Assembly (NCBI GenBank): GCA_945871065.1
Contig: CAMBUL010000010.1
Span: 1-48,738 of the forward strand
DNA from: Chthoniobacter flavus
Lineage (GTDB): Bacteria > Verrucomicrobiota > Verrucomicrobiia > Chthoniobacterales > JACTMZ01
Direction: 5' to 3'
DNA length: 48,738 nt
Shown here: piece by piece, positions 19,421-27,718 of the stretch
Numbering within the stretch: the stretch's first letter is position 1
Layout: every line of letters starts with the position of its first letter
Notes under the pieces: generated by a model
What the model was told of the DNA's origin: nothing
The model's input: the letters and a program-made list of their open reading frames with translations, nothing else
The model's database searches: none
Translations under genes and position numbers: made by a program

Positions 19421-21927
19421 AAACGGATCGGCGGCGGCGCAGGCAGACTCATGGCCGGCCTTTCTGTTTGCACCGCGGCCGAAACCCCGGCGGCTTGAGC
19501 CGGACGGACTTCCGGGATGGCACTGTCCGCGCCGCCAACCGTTCCAGCGGGTAGAACAAACGCATTGACAGCCACGGCTTCGGCCACCGGCATTTCCGCG
19601 GCCATACCTCCCATAGAAGCGGGGGAAACACTTTGGTAGGGATCCGCCGCGCCGACCACCGGGAGCGAGGAAACATCGACCGGACGGATCTTGCTCAGGT
19701 CGATCGCGGCGGCGGCGCGCGGCCACTCCTCCTCGGAAAACTCCTTCACATAAGATTGCGGCCCGCCCGAATGGAGAGGACAGGCGGCGGTTGGCGCTTT
19801 GCCAATGCGCGCGTATTCGGTGTACGCGGTCGACTCGGTGACCTCCGTCCCGTCGGGACGCCTGATTTTCTCGATGCACTTGTCCGTGGCGAGGTCCCCG
19901 CTGAGGCGGCACACCTGCACCTGCTCGACGGTGACCGGGGCTTTGAGCGGGCTGGACGGAAAATCCCCGCGTGAAGCATTCATCACATCGACCCAGACCG
20001 GAAGGGCGAGGTCACGGCTAAAAGCACCGCGAAAAATCTGCTGCGGCTTGTCAAACCCCATCCACACTCCGCAGGTCAGCTTCTCATCGTAGCCCAGAAA
20101 CCATAAATCGGTGAACCCGTAGGATGTTCCCGTCTTGCCGGCCGCCCCGGCCACAGCCAAGCCGTAATCGGTCATTGCCTTCGAGGCAGTCCCCCGGGCC
20201 AGCGCGTCGGTCATCAGACTGTGCACCTGCCATGCGGTGGCAGCGGAAACAACCTCTTTGCGTTCTTCCGTCCGCCGATAAATGGTTTCGCCCTCGCCGT
20301 CATCAATACGGTCTATGATGTGCGTTCGTGCGGGACGGGACCCGCCGCCCGGGAACATGGTGTAGGCAAGGGTCGACTCTTCCAAGGTGAATTCGCTCGA
20401 TCCGAGGTAGGCATTGGCAAAAGGGCGCAGCGGCGAGCCGATCCCGGCATCTTTGGTCAGCTTGCCCAACGCATCGAGGCCAGTTTTGAAACCGACCCGG
20501 ACCACCGCGGCATTTTTACCCCGCACAAAGGCATCCCGCACCGTGACCTCACCCTCGTATTCGTTGTCGGCCCGTTCCACTCCCCACTCCCCGAGCACCC
20601 CCGAACTGCCGCCGATGCCGACCAACCGGTTGTCCAGCGCCCAGTCTTGCACGACCGCCCCAGGGAAGACGCCTTTTTCGAAGGCTGCGGCATAGAGCAG
20701 GGGGACAAAAGCCGTGCCCAGAGGACGGCGGCCTTGCACGCTGCGGTTGTATTCGCTGTGACGAAAATCACGACCGCCGACCATGACAACGATACCGCCG
20801 CTGAGGTTGTCGAGCACGAGGACGGCTCCCTGCAGATAGGTCGGGGGCATGGTGTTGGAAGCACCTGGCTTCGGCGGACGCGCGTCATAGCGGCGGCGAA
20901 AATCCTCGAATGTTTCGTTGGCATATCCCGGCCGTTTCTCCACTTCGGCAAGCCGCCGTTGCAGTGCGCGCTCAGCCACGCGCTGCATCTCCGCATCAAT
21001 GGTGGTGTAAATGCGAAATCCGCCGTTCATGGCCCGCTCAAAACCAAGCGAAGCAATGGCCTGCTGGCGGATGTGGTCGAGCGCGTAAGACTCTTTGACC
21101 GGGCTGGGCCGCTCCCGAATCACCAGCTGGTCCGCCACCGCTTTCTGATATTCGAGGCCAGTGAGAAAGCCCATGTCGCGCATTTGCCTGAGCACGACAT
21201 CGCGATTTTCACGGGCACCTGCGGGATTGGCCCAGGGAGAAAGACTGTTCGGGCTCTTGAGAAGTCCGGCCAAGGTGGCCGCCTGCGAAGCTGTAAGTTC
21301 CGCAGCGGAAACCCCGAAATAGCCCCGCGCCGCCGCCTCCGCACCGTAAAGACCGCCGCCGAAGTAGACGCGGTTGAGATACATCTCCATGATTTTTTCC
21401 TTGGGAAATTTTTTCTCGATCTGCACGGCTAGCGCCATCTCAAGGAGCTTGCGACGATAGGTCCGCTCTTTCAGGTCGAAGGAGTTGCGCGCCAGTTGCT
21501 GCGTGACCGTGCTCGCCCCCTGACGGATACGTCCTGCCGTCCAATTGGCCTGAGCGGCCCGGACTATGCCCCAATAATCCACGCCCGTGTGCTCCCAGAA
21601 TCGTTGGTCCTCGGCCGCGACAACTGCTTTGACCAGCCAAGGCGACAGCTTCTCATAGGGGACCGGATCACGGTTCTGGATAAAGATCTTACCCATCAGG
21701 TCGCCCTTGCGGTCGTAAATGAGCGAGGCTGACTCCATGCGCTCGAGCCGGCTGAGATCAAACTGTCCGGCCAGGATCAGAAACTCGGAACGAGCCGAAA
21801 GGACAACGACAGCACCCACGGCCGCACCGAGCAGAATGAGAAGCAAGGGCAGTAGCAACAGCCAGCGCCAGGCTCGTCGGCGGCGAGGCTGCGGGTCATT
21901 CTCCCAAGAGTATTTCTGGCTTGGCAT
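19417..21927 (-). CDS. Class A penicillin-binding protein (PBP1A/1C-like) with degraded transpeptidase motifs
   Basis: The 836-residue bitopic protein has a basic N-terminus, one membrane anchor (about 19-43) and a GT51 glycosyltransferase domain with catalytic Glu106 in AAEDQRFWEH, QGASTVTQQLARN, and EKIMEMYLNRVYFGG around Glu181. A penicillin-binding domain follows (about 320-640). In that domain the SxxK box is TAFV (405-408, context RRPLGTAFVPLLYAAAF), the SxN box is GKN (470-472) and only KTG (598-600, AAGKTGTSYG) remains. The catalytic Ser and Lys are therefore absent. The last 130 residues are Ala/Pro-rich. I chose the ATG at 21927 (MPSQKYSWEN); a longer start at 21981 adds 18 residues. 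Its stop overlaps the PKS stop by 3 nt. Confidence 0.92.
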   Translation of the reverse strand: MPSQKYSWENDPQPRRRRAWRWLLLLPLLLILLGAAVGAVVVLSARSEFLILAGQFDLSRLERMESASLIYDRKGDLMGKIFIQNRDPVPYEKLSPWLVKAVVAAEDQRFWEHTGVDYWGIVRAAQANWTAGRIRQGASTVTQQLARNSFDLKERTYRRKLLEMALAVQIEKKFPKEKIMEMYLNRVYFGGGLYGAEAAARGYFGVSAAELTASQAATLAGLLKSPNSLSPWANPAGARENRDVVLRQMRDMGFLTGLEYQKAVADQLVIRERPSPVKESYALDHIRQQAIASLGFERAMNGGFRIYTTIDAEMQRVAERALQRRLAEVEKRPGYANETFEDFRRRYDARPPKPGASNTMPPTYLQGAVLVLDNLSGGIVVMVGGRDFRHSEYNRSVQGRRPLGTAFVPLLYAAAFEKGVFPGAVVQDWALDNRLVGIGGSSGVLGEWGVERADNEYEGEVTVRDAFVRGKNAAVVRVGFKTGLDALGKLTKDAGIGSPLRPFANAYLGSSEFTLEESTLAYTMFPGGGSRPARTHIIDRIDDGEGETIYRRTEERKEVVSAATAWQVHSLMTDALARGTASKAMTDYGLAVAGAAGKTGTSYGFTDLWFLGYDEKLTCGVWMGFDKPQQIFRGAFSRDLALPVWVDVMNASRGDFPSSPLKAPVTVEQVQVCRLSGDLATDKCIEKIRRPDGTEVTESTAYTEYARIGKAPTAACPLHSGGPQSYVKEFSEEEWPRAAAAIDLSKIRPVDVSSLPVVGAADPYQSVSPASMGGMAAEMPVAEAVAVNAFVLPAGTVGGADSAIPEVRPAQAAGVSAAVQTERPAMSLPAPPPIRF

Positions 21928-22035
21928 GCCTTGTGTGCGATGTTGGCCAGTCGGCGAACGCGGACACCCGCGGACGGGCACCGGGCCAAGACAACTGGAC
22001 TTGCACCCTACACCATTGCAGGGTCGTTAGCCAAG

Positions 22036-23913
22036 ATGGACGAACACCGAAGCCAGAACCAGTCCGTCCTTTACTGGGACGCGGACTGCGCCTTCTGCCG
22101 GCGCTGGGTCGAGCGGTGGCAAGCTGGCACCGGCGAAGCGGTCATTTATCGCACCCTGCAAGCAGCACCGCCCGACGTCATGGCCGCGGCCGGTGGCGAG
22201 CCTTTCCAGCGCATCGTGATGTCCTGCCCGGACGGGTCCCTCATCACCGGCGCCCATGCGGCACTGGCCGCTCTGGCCGCGGACCAGCCCGGGAGCAATC
22301 TGCTGCTGCGTGCTTACCATACCCTGCCGCTGTTCCGCCAGATCGCCGAAGCCGCCTACCATTGGGTGGCCAGACACCGGAGTTGGTGTGCCATTATGAC
22401 AAACTTTTTCTGGGGACGCGAAACGCTGGTCACAAGATACTGCATTTCCGGATATTTTTTCCCCCGTCTCATCGGCCTGATCTATGTCTTCGCCTTCCTC
22501 TCGCTCTGGTCGCAGATCGACGGGTTGGCCGGGTCCCTGGGAATTCTGCCGGTCGAGGCTCACCTCACAACGGTGAAGGAGAGCTTCACGGCGGCCGACC
22601 ATCCATGGTCTGCCTGGTGGGCGGTACCGAGCCTCCTCTGGTTCGGATCCAGCGACCTCATGCTCCACCTGTGGCTTGCCGCGGGAACGGCTGCCTCGGT
22701 GGCACTCGTCCTCGGCCTGCTCCCGGCGGTCTCCGCCCTCACTGCTTGGATTTGCTACCTCTCGTTGGCCTCCGCGGTCCCGCTTTTTCTCAATTTCCAG
22801 TGGGATGCACTCCTGCTCGAGGCAGGCCTGCTGGTTGTCTTCTACGTTCCTTGGTCACTGCGCGCGCCCTGCGGCGCCTCGGCCCCGCCATGGGCCGCCC
22901 GTCTTCTCGTCTGGTGGCTTCTTTTTCGTCTGATGTTCGAATCCGGCTTGGTCAAGCTCTACGGCTTCGACGCCACCGGACGCAACACATGGCTCGAAGG
23001 CACCGCGCTGGACTACCACTATTTCACCCAGCCAATTCCGGTCTGGACAAGTTGGTGGTTCGCGCAATGCCCCGACTGGTTCCATGTTCTTTCCCTCACC
23101 GTTGTCTTCGCCATCGAATTGCTCGGGCCATTTTTTATAATCGGTCCGCGGCGCCTGCGGATGGCCGCATTTTGGGCCTTCAGCTTGCTCATGGTTCTCA
23201 TCATGGCCTCCGGCCACTACGGCTTCTTCAACCTGCTGACCCTTGCTCTCTGCGTCAGTTTGGTCGACGACGCCTGCTGGCCCTCTTGGCTGCGGCAGCG
23301 CTTCGCCGGGAGTACCGTGGCCACAGCGGCGTGGCCCGCGCGCCTTCGAGGCAAACTTTTGCCCTGGTTTGCCATGCTCATAGTGGTTCTCACCACCCTG
23401 CAACTGCTCGTCGTCCTGCGGTTTGTCCATCCGTCGGCGGTTGCACCCCTGCTCGGAGCATTTGCCCCACTGCGCAGTGCGAATTCGTACGGACTCTTCA
23501 GTGTAATGACGACCGAGCGTCCGGAAATCACCATCGAAGCCAGCGTGGACGGCCGTAATTGGCAGCCTTACCGTTTTCGCTACCAAATGGCGGCGAATAA
23601 AAACACCCTGCCCTTTTTGTTGCCTCACATGCCCCGGTTGGATTGGCAGATGTGGTTTGCCGCTTTGGAATACCGTTCCTCGGGTCAACCCCCGGGATGG
23701 ATCATGCCCCTGCTCGGCCGCCTGCAGGAGCAGTCCGGCCCGGTTCTTGGCTTGCTTTATCCGGACGGCAATCCGGATTTGTCGCCGTCCTTTTTTCGCT
23801 TGCGTCTCGACTTGCTGACCTTCGCGCCGCGTGAAATGCATGCCGCCACCGGATGTGTGTGGCAGGCATCACCCCTGCCCGGCTACACCATCGAGGGCAA
23901 TCTCCAGCGCTGA
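22036..23913 (+). CDS. DCC thiol-disulfide oxidoreductase fused to a lipase maturation factor-like domain
   Basis: The 625-residue protein opens with a DCC (DUF393) domain: VLYWDADCAFCRRWVERW carries the DxDCxxC signature (Cys18, Cys21), running to about residue 120. The remainder is a polytopic membrane region with some ten hydrophobic segments and ends in a soluble C-terminal part (about 480-625, SYGLFSVMTTERPEI, WFAALEYRSS, PPGWIMPLLGRL) typical of the lipase maturation factor family. LMF proteins help lipases fold in eukaryotes; bacterial roles are unknown. The ATG at 22036 was chosen because the fold begins just after it. It is divergent from the PBP gene with a 108-nt gap. Confidence 0.88.
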   Translation: MDEHRSQNQSVLYWDADCAFCRRWVERWQAGTGEAVIYRTLQAAPPDVMAAAGGEPFQRIVMSCPDGSLITGAHAALAALAADQPGSNLLLRAYHTLPLFRQIAEAAYHWVARHRSWCAIMTNFFWGRETLVTRYCISGYFFPRLIGLIYVFAFLSLWSQIDGLAGSLGILPVEAHLTTVKESFTAADHPWSAWWAVPSLLWFGSSDLMLHLWLAAGTAASVALVLGLLPAVSALTAWICYLSLASAVPLFLNFQWDALLLEAGLLVVFYVPWSLRAPCGASAPPWAARLLVWWLLFRLMFESGLVKLYGFDATGRNTWLEGTALDYHYFTQPIPVWTSWWFAQCPDWFHVLSLTVVFAIELLGPFFIIGPRRLRMAAFWAFSLLMVLIMASGHYGFFNLLTLALCVSLVDDACWPSWLRQRFAGSTVATAAWPARLRGKLLPWFAMLIVVLTTLQLLVVLRFVHPSAVAPLLGAFAPLRSANSYGLFSVMTTERPEITIEASVDGRNWQPYRFRYQMAANKNTLPFLLPHMPRLDWQMWFAALEYRSSGQPPGWIMPLLGRLQEQSGPVLGLLYPDGNPDLSPSFFRLRLDLLTFAPREMHAATGCVWQASPLPGYTIEGNLQR

Positions 23914-23914
23914 G

Positions 23915-24014
23915 TTGGCCGGCGGAAGGTCCGGCGACATCTGCACTGGATCGGGGCAATCACCCGGACATCGTCCGTCCCCTCCCCGGCCAAAGCCAGG
24001 CGAGGCCCTTTTTT
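23915..24014 (+). promoter_or_regulatory. Nested inverted repeats with T-tract between the DCC-LMF gene and ribE
   Basis: TTGGCCGG (23915-23922, just after the stop codon) pairs with CCGGCCAA (23986-23993). Inside it GTCCGG (23929-23934) pairs with CCGGAC (23964-23969). The 3' arm also shares GGCC (23988-23991), which can pair with GGCC at 24004-24007 immediately before six T residues at 24009-24014. This could be a weak terminator of the upstream gene or an RNA leader with mutually exclusive stems controlling ribE. The consensus FMN riboswitch core is not visible. Confidence 0.35.
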
Positions 24015-24065
24015 CGCGTTGTCGAAACTTCCCTTCCGAGGATGATTGTGTCATTATTGCCAATT

Positions 24066-24668
24066 ATGTTTACGGGTTTGGTACGCGAAGTTGGTCAGGT
24101 TGTTTGGTTGCGCCGCTCCGACCGCATTGTGCAGCTCCTGGTCAAAGGCCCCCGCACGGCGACACGAGTGCGGGTTGGGGAAAGTGTCTCGGTTAATGGC
24201 TGCTGCCTTACGGTGACCGCCCAGCGCGAGGACCAATTTATGTTCGACCTGCTCGCCGAAAGCCTGGACCGGACCAACCTCGGACACCTCAAACCCGGGC
24301 GCCCGGTAAATTTGGAGCGCGCCCTGCGGGTGGATGGAAGGCTTGGCGGTCATTTTGTCCAGGGTCATGTTGATGGCACCGCCCAAGTTGTTGCTCTGGA
24401 AGAAAAAGGACCTGATCTGCGCATCGATATCGCGCTCCCTGAAGAATTTGCCCGCTATGTGGTTTACAAAGGATCCATCGCGATCAACGGCGTCAGCCTC
24501 ACCGTCTCCGCCGTCAATCCAGCAAACTTCTCAGTATGGGTCATCCCCCACACCTTGGAAAACACCAACCTCGGCGACCTCGAAGCCGGTGATCTGGTCA
24601 ATTTGGAATTCGATATTCTCGCCAAGTACGTGGAGCGCCTGATGGAAACACGCGGGCCGGAGCGCTGA
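24066..24668 (+). CDS. ribE: Riboflavin synthase, alpha subunit
   Basis: The enzyme dismutates two 6,7-dimethyl-8-ribityllumazine molecules into riboflavin and pyrimidinedione. The 200-residue protein is a duplication of two lumazine-binding barrels: the first begins MFTGLVREVGQV with SVSVNGCCLTV, the second begins GHFVQGHVDGTAQV with SIAINGVSLTV. MFTGLV is the universal family start, so I prefer the ATG at 24066 over one at 24042. It is preceded by a 152-nt gap with nested inverted repeats. No other rib genes adjoin it, although a RibD C-terminal-like fragment occurs near 43.4 kb. Confidence 0.96.
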   Translation: MFTGLVREVGQVVWLRRSDRIVQLLVKGPRTATRVRVGESVSVNGCCLTVTAQREDQFMFDLLAESLDRTNLGHLKPGRPVNLERALRVDGRLGGHFVQGHVDGTAQVVALEEKGPDLRIDIALPEEFARYVVYKGSIAINGVSLTVSAVNPANFSVWVIPHTLENTNLGDLEAGDLVNLEFDILAKYVERLMETRGPER

Positions 24669-24677
24669 GCCCCACGA

Positions 24678-25586
24678 TCAGGGCTGGCTCGTGACGATTT
24701 CCAGCTGATCGGGGGTAGTGATCCGTATCTGAAGCTGGCGGCCTTTGTAGTTCTCCAGCGTGCCGCGCACGAGGACTTGCTGGTTCACATACTGGTCAAA
24801 ACCTTCCGGAAACTTGTCGTAGGACATGCGAAAAACCACCGCCACCAATCCGGACTTCCGATCGCCGAAGTTGAGGAAGGTGATTCCGCCGTTGGCATCC
24901 TGGCCGACATTTTTGATCACTCCTTCAACCGCCACCTCCGAGCCGACACTTGACTGCAGGCCGGCCACATCTTCGGCCGGCAAGACATCCGCCCCGGGGG
25001 ACGTTCCGCGGGCGGAGGGGAGCGTGGCTTCGCCCGTCCCGGACCGGAGCGAATCGGTGACTGCCGGCGCTTCATCGCTTCCATCCGTCTCGGTGGCCGT
25101 TTCTGAAGGTGCCGGCAGATCGCGACCGAGGACTTCCTCTATCTGCTCCTCACCAAGATTCGTGGGATGCCCCGCCCAGACAACTTTGCCCGAAGCGTCG
25201 GCGAGAAAAGCATGGGGTATGCCATCCACCCCCATCTCCCGGTTGAGCTTGCCCCCGGAGTCGGTGGCCACGGCGTAGTCCATCGGGGTGGTCCTTTGGA
25301 ACTTGCGAATGACGCCGGAGGATTCGTCGGTGACCCCGATAATAACCAGTCCGCGGTCTTTGTATTTCGCGTGGAGTTCGTTGAGATGCGGAATACTTTC
25401 CCGGCAAGGGGGACACCACGTCGCCCAAAACTCGAGCAGCACCGGCTTTCCCGCTTGGACCGGATCGGGGCCGAGAAAGTTTAGCCGCATATCCGGCAAG
25501 GATTCACCGATGGAAACAGCTTCCGCCGGACAACAAGCCAACGAAAGCGCAGTCAGACATATCACGCAGAGGGAGTTAATTTTCAC
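24678..25586 (-). CDS. TlpA-like exported thioredoxin with C-terminal OB-fold domain
   Basis: The 302-residue protein starts (GTG at 25586) with a signal peptide KINSLCVICLTALSLACC, no clear lipobox, then a TlpA/ResA thioredoxin domain (about 25-155). The redox pair is Cys58 and Cys61 in FWATWCPPCRES, with the cis-Pro loop in VDGIPHAFLAD. A Glu/Ser/Thr-rich linker (about 160-215) leads to a C-terminal domain (about 220-302; VEGVIKNVGQDANGGITFL, QVLVRGTLENYKGRQLQI) that reads like a small OB-fold barrel. The frame continues upstream into the neighbour, but no signal peptide would fit there. It probably acts as a periplasmic thiol reductant; the OB tail is unusual. Confidence 0.86.
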   Translation of the reverse strand: MKINSLCVICLTALSLACCPAEAVSIGESLPDMRLNFLGPDPVQAGKPVLLEFWATWCPPCRESIPHLNELHAKYKDRGLVIIGVTDESSGVIRKFQRTTPMDYAVATDSGGKLNREMGVDGIPHAFLADASGKVVWAGHPTNLGEEQIEEVLGRDLPAPSETATETDGSDEAPAVTDSLRSGTGEATLPSARGTSPGADVLPAEDVAGLQSSVGSEVAVEGVIKNVGQDANGGITFLNFGDRKSGLVAVVFRMSYDKFPEGFDQYVNQQVLVRGTLENYKGRQLQIRITTPDQLEIVTSQP

Positions 25587-25708
25587 AAGACTGATTGAAC
25601 GGCGTGAGCGACCTTCGGGCAAGAGCGCGCTCTCGACCCCGGGCCTGCCATCGAAGTTTGAGGCCGCAAGACTGCCCGCCCGGCTGACTATCCGTCTCCG
25701 CATGGGTC

Positions 25709-27178
25709 TCAGGCCTGCCCCACCGGCCTGCCCTCTGGCGCGCTTCGCGGCTTGGGCTGCTGGCGTGCCAGATGCCAGCCGAACAACTTCATGACCAAAA
25801 GATGCATCGGCGCCTGCGTGATGCGGTAAAACCACCATGGCAAGGAGGGGCTGTAGTTGAAGATCGCGGCCAATACACTCCGCCGGTCCGGACTTTCCCG
25901 GAACTCGAGCCGCGCCGGGGCCCGGCCGTCGGGAACATCGTCTGCCCTGACCAGCAACCCGCCGGTAATGTAGTAGAGCGGACGGTCGACCGACGAACGG
26001 TTGCTAGAATAGCTCAGCTCGAGCAACGGACGGCGGAGGCCGGACACGCGGAAAGCCAGATTGAGTTGATCGTCGACCGTCACCCGCAGGACCCGCCGGA
26101 AGAGCGACGGGAGCCAACTGGCATACTCGCGCGCCACCCACGTGGCATCATAGCCCGGCGGAAGCGGCAACCGTTGGATGGAGCACACATAGCGACCTTG
26201 CTCGCTGTGCACGTGGCGCCGGGCCAAATGCTGGTCGATTTCGGGAGCCGGCGCCTTGACGCCCGGCAGCGCCTCCTCCAAAGCCTCGTCAAACGATTGC
26301 GGCTCGATCCCCGCCCTCTCCTGCAAAGTCGGGGAATGCGCCACCATGGCATGACGCAAACTTTCGACCAGCGGGGCAATAAGCTCACGGTGTCCGCCGG
26401 TCACCAACCGCACCCCGAGCACGCCCAGCCGGGTCGGAATAAAAGGCAGGGCGATGATCAGGCGCTTTTTTCCCAGCCGCACGGCGGTGCGCCGCATGAG
26501 ATCGAGATAAGTCATCACCTCGGCCCCGCCGAGGTCGAAGGCGCGGCCATACATTTCCTCCCGACCCACGCAAAAACGCAGCAACTTGACCACATCGCGC
26601 AAACCGACCGGTTGGGTCATCGACCGCGTCCAGTGCGGACACAACAAGACCGGCGAGCGTTCCACCAATCTCGCCACAATGCGGAAGGACGACCCTTGCG
26701 CGCCGACGATCAGCCCCGCGCGCAAACTGGTGACCGGCACACCACGTGCCGCCAACACACGCTCTACCTCGAGACGGCTGGCCAAGTGACGCGACAACTG
26801 GGTGTCGTCCGGAATGATGCCTCCCAGATAAAGGATTTGCTTCACGCCGGCCCGCGCGGCCGAACGGGCAAAGTTGTCGGCCAGAATGAAATCCATGTCT
26901 TCGAACCGCGCCTGAGTCAGCCGGGCCGGCAGCATCGAATGAACGAGATAGACCGCGTAGTCCGCACCCTCGAGGGCGCGTTCCGTCTGCAGCATGGAGA
27001 ACAGATCGCATTGCCGCCATTCCACGCCCGTCAGTTCCGCTGCCGGCGAACGCCGCAGGGCAATCACATCGAAGTCCGCGGCCAGCACTGGAAGCAAAGC
27101 CGTGCCGACAAAACCGGAGGCACCGGCCACCGCAACCACCGGACGCTTTTTGCCTGCCACCATGCCGCCATCAAACAC
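25709..27178 (-). CDS. NAD(P)-binding epimerase-like protein with C-terminal DUF2867-like domain
   Basis: The 489-residue protein has an atypical short-chain dehydrogenase/NmrA-NDUFA9-like domain: nucleotide-binding VAVAGASGFVGTALLP (GxxGxxG at about 19-25), the ILYLGGII and SLRAGLIVG strands, and no classical YxxxK in its place. The C-terminal third (about 320-475; SIQRLPLPPG, YYITGGLLVRADD, LEFRESPDRR, PWWFYRITQAPMHLLVMKLFGWHL) matches the DUF2867 tail found in YbjT-like proteins. It may be a quinone- or redox-related reductase; the substrate is unknown. An alternative ATG five codons in (27163) is equally possible. It is separated by 122 nt from the TlpA gene on the same strand. Confidence 0.85.
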   Translation of the reverse strand: MFDGGMVAGKKRPVVAVAGASGFVGTALLPVLAADFDVIALRRSPAAELTGVEWRQCDLFSMLQTERALEGADYAVYLVHSMLPARLTQARFEDMDFILADNFARSAARAGVKQILYLGGIIPDDTQLSRHLASRLEVERVLAARGVPVTSLRAGLIVGAQGSSFRIVARLVERSPVLLCPHWTRSMTQPVGLRDVVKLLRFCVGREEMYGRAFDLGGAEVMTYLDLMRRTAVRLGKKRLIIALPFIPTRLGVLGVRLVTGGHRELIAPLVESLRHAMVAHSPTLQERAGIEPQSFDEALEEALPGVKAPAPEIDQHLARRHVHSEQGRYVCSIQRLPLPPGYDATWVAREYASWLPSLFRRVLRVTVDDQLNLAFRVSGLRRPLLELSYSSNRSSVDRPLYYITGGLLVRADDVPDGRAPARLEFRESPDRRSVLAAIFNYSPSLPWWFYRITQAPMHLLVMKLFGWHLARQQPKPRSAPEGRPVGQA

Positions 27179-27206
27179 GCCCGGGCCGCGGGGGCAAGCC
27201 CTTCGG

Positions 27207-27629
27207 TCAGCCCGCTTGCTTCTTCAGCAGGTCGCGAATCTCGGTCAGCACCTTTTCCTCGGCCGAAGGCTCGGGCGGAGCCGCCGGTTTGTCGGCTTCC
27301 TTTGCCTTCAGCGCGTTGATTCCTTTGACCAGCAGGAAAATCGCCCACGCGATGATCACGAACTGGATGGCGACGGTGACAAAGTTGCCGTAATTCAAGG
27401 TCGGCGCCCCGGCCGCTTGGGCCACGGCCAAAGTTTCGTAGGCCTTGCCGTCGAGGCTGATATAGAGCTGACTGAAGTCCACGGTGCCAAGGATCAACCC
27501 GATCGGCGGCATGATGATGTCGTCGACCAGCGAGGAGACAATTTTCCCGAAAGCCGCGCCGATCACTACGCCAACGGCGAGGTCAATGGCATTGCCTTTG
27601 GCGATAAAGGTTTTGAATTCGTTCAACAT
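27207..27629 (-). CDS. mscL: Large-conductance mechanosensitive channel
   Basis: MscL is a pentameric inner-membrane channel that opens under hypo-osmotic shock. The 140-residue protein shows the canonical start [28 protein letters not shown] (first membrane helix, Gly/Ala-packed pore), a periplasmic loop, the second helix [19 protein letters not shown] and the C-terminal cytoplasmic helix [12 protein letters not shown]. Family length is normal (about 130-150). I chose the ATG at 27629 because it gives exactly the family N-terminus; the frame opens earlier without homology. Confidence 0.96.
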   Translation of the reverse strand: MLNEFKTFIAKGNAIDLAVGVVIGAAFGKIVSSLVDDIIMPPIGLILGTVDFSQLYISLDGKAYETLAVAQAAGAPTLNYGNFVTVAIQFVIIAWAIFLLVKGINALKAKEADKPAAPPEPSAEEKVLTEIRDLLKKQAG

Positions 27630-27683
27630 AGAACCCAACAACTGAACGCCCTCCGCCTCGCGCACCAGCAAAAAACGCTGTTG

Positions 27684-27712
27684 TTGACACGGATCGCCCT
27701 GACGCTTCCTAT
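27684..27712 (+). promoter_or_regulatory. Putative sigma70-type promoter of the binding-protein gene
   Basis: A perfect -35 TTGACA at 27684-27689 is followed after 17 nt by a weak -10 TCCTAT at 27707-27712. The ATG at 27719 lies seven bases after the -10, so the transcript would be leaderless or nearly so. This is a prediction from sequence only. Confidence 0.4.
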
Positions 27713-27718
27713 CGCAGA

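Noticed and set aside
21921-23558. A 545-codon plus-strand frame overlapping the DCC-LMF gene
   Set aside because: The translation is Arg/Pro/His-rich and lacks domains, while the overlapping frame has clear DCC and membrane features.
23914-24065. FMN riboswitch before ribE
   Set aside because: The conserved RFN core sequences are not present; only simple inverted repeats are seen.
25772-27319. A 515-codon plus-strand frame opposite the epimerase-like gene
   Set aside because: The composition is dominated by Arg, Gln and His with no motifs, typical of a shadow of the real minus-strand gene.
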